Shown here: positions 6,429-6,910 of the stretch, piece after piece
Layout: each line of letters starts with the position of its first letter
Position numbering within the stretch: position 1 is the first letter of the stretch
Assembly: GCF_902491705.1 (NCBI RefSeq)
Contig: NZ_CABUIW010000081.1
Location: 1-6,910 of the forward strand
Length of the DNA: 6,910 bases
Source of the DNA: an uncultured Lactobacillus sp.
Lineage (GTDB): Bacteria; Bacillota; Bacilli; Lactobacillales; Lactobacillaceae
Reading direction: 5' to 3'
Notes under the pieces: model-generated
Database searches by the model: none
The model's input: only the letters and a program-made list of their open reading frames with translations
What the model was told of the DNA's origin: nothing
Program-made: the position numbers and the translations under genes

Positions 6429-6820
6429 TATCGATCCCTAAATCCCTTTGTTCTTTGACGCTTCACTTGATCAGGATCAACATAGTCATGTGGCAATTCA
6501 TGCCGTTTAAGCAGAAACTTTTTCAAACTTTTTTCTGTATAAACAATTGGCAACAAGATAAATAAATAAAAAGTTAATAACCAAATGAGAAAATAGCGAT
6601 CCCAATTCAAAAAGTGAATAATTAAACCAATCACAACTTGAATCAAACCAAAGAGAATACAATATAAACTTGCCCTCCTTTGAGCAAATTTAAAACTCTC
6701 TTTATTGACTTGCGCCAGATAAGATAAATAACCATAAATTCGATTAGGCTTTTTAGCTGGCGAAATCAGCCAAAGTATCCCAATCACCATCATAATTAAG
6801 CCACAAGCGACATAGATCAC
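6428..6820 (-). CDS. SdpI-like small membrane protein, first gene of the two-component operon
   Basis: Small integral membrane protein of 130 residues. Three hydrophobic segments are visible (about 2-19, 51-70 and 74-93), followed by a charged cytoplasmic-looking tail (96-130) ending KGFRDR. After the first segment comes PNRIYGYLSYLAQVNKESF (25-43) and then FAQRRAS. This resembles the SdpI-family pattern, in which an Asn and Gly-aromatic turn is followed by Asn, an aromatic residue and Ala before the next helix. In Bacillus subtilis, SdpI protects against the SDP toxin and also signals to the repressor SdpR. Whether this protein does either is unknown, and the match is by motif only. The start is GTG at 6820, chosen because AGGAG (6834-6830) lies 9 bases upstream and no better ATG exists. 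Its stop overlaps the regulator start by one base, so it probably belongs to the signalling unit, perhaps as an accessory sensor or resistance protein. An alternative call is an unassigned DUF membrane protein. Confidence 0.6.
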   Translation of the reverse strand: MIYVACGLIMMVIGILWLISPAKKPNRIYGYLSYLAQVNKESFKFAQRRASLYCILFGLIQVVIGLIIHFLNWDRYFLIWLLTFYLFILLPIVYTEKSLKKFLLKRHELPHDYVDPDQVKRQRTKGFRDR

Positions 6821-6829
6821 AAATTCTCA

Positions 6830-6834
6830 CTCCT
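6830..6834 (-). promoter_or_regulatory. Ribosome binding site deciding the GTG start of the SdpI-like gene
   Basis: The minus strand reads AGGAG, 9 bases before GTG at 6820-6818. It is the best ribosome site in the operon and supports the rare start codon. Confidence 0.75.
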
Positions 6835-6855
6835 AATTCTGATAAATTAAAATGA

Positions 6856-6910
6856 TTATTCCTCACCAGGTGCGGACATAACTATTCTCATTTTACCAGT
6901 GAATGTGAAT
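6856..6910 (-). CDS. Possible C-terminal end of an upstream gene (17 codons plus stop, cut by window edge)
   Basis: Reading leftward from the right edge, one minus-strand frame stays open for 17 codons (FTFTGKMRIVMSAPGEE) to a TAA at 6858-6856. The other two minus-strand frames meet stops quickly (TAA and TGA near 6890-6900). This could be the last part of a gene transcribed in the same direction, ending 35 bases before the SdpI-like start. The stretch is too short to identify, and an open frame of this size may be chance. If real, the operon could have more than three genes. Confidence 0.3.
   Translation of the reverse strand, partial: FTFTGKMRIVMSAPGEE
6890..6898 (-). promoter_or_regulatory. 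Putative extended -10 for the SdpI-like/two-component operon
   Basis: The minus strand reads TGGTAAAAT (6898-6890), matching the TGnTATAAT extended -10 pattern at five of six core positions. A -35 box at 17 bases would lie just outside the window. The leader would be about 60 bases. A GTGAAT tandem repeat (6899-6910) lies directly in the expected spacer. The element overlaps the possible upstream coding end, so the two readings compete. Confidence 0.35.

Noticed and set aside
6238..6441. Plus-strand open frame inside the regulator gene
   Set aside because: It is antisense to the conserved receiver domain, with no supporting signals.
1..6910. Mobile element, CRISPR array, phage or toxin-antitoxin content
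   Set aside because: No transposase, integrase, spaced repeats, terminal inverted repeats or small paired toxin genes were seen on either strand. The gene set looks like ordinary chromosomal core and envelope genes.

Overview
The window looks like chromosomal DNA of a low-G+C Gram-positive lactic acid bacterium, most likely the Lactobacillus acidophilus/delbrueckii group. This rests on the AT-rich sequence, strong AGGAG-type ribosome binding sites, extended -10 promoters, a Lactobacillus-like glucose-6-phosphate isomerase and an LtaS-type lipoteichoic acid synthase. Species cannot be fixed by eye. There is no sign of a mobile element, CRISPR array, tRNA or rRNA.

Layout, left to right. (1) Positions 1-1202, minus strand: pgi, cut by the left edge, with its own promoter. 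(2) 1289-1891, minus: a VanZ-family membrane protein. (3) 1892-2036: a compact divergent promoter region with nested inverted repeats. (4) 2037-4217, plus: ltaS, complete with all catalytic residues. (5) 4226-4260: a hairpin terminator shared by ltaS and the convergent operon on its right. (6) 6820 down to 4255, minus: a three-gene operon of an SdpI-like membrane protein, an OmpR-family response regulator and a HAMP-containing sensor histidine kinase, joined by two 1-base stop/start overlaps (TAATG). (7) 6821-6910: the operon's upstream region, with an extended -10 element that overlaps a short open frame running off the window.

Working picture. Apart from the housekeeping pgi, everything concerns the cell envelope. 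LtaS makes the polyglycerolphosphate chain of lipoteichoic acid. VanZ-family proteins are membrane proteins, some of which lower susceptibility to glycopeptide antibiotics. SdpI-family proteins are known as immunity and signalling proteins against a membrane-active toxin. The two-component pair has an extracytoplasmic sensor domain of about 145 residues. A sensible inference is that an envelope-stress or antimicrobial-peptide sensing operon sits beside envelope-building genes. The two upstream regions share a 12-base element with 11 matches (1960-1971 and 6875-6886), which could be a common regulator site but is not proven.

No clearly undescribed system is demonstrated here. The most interesting leads are the SdpI-like/two-component operon and the shared element.
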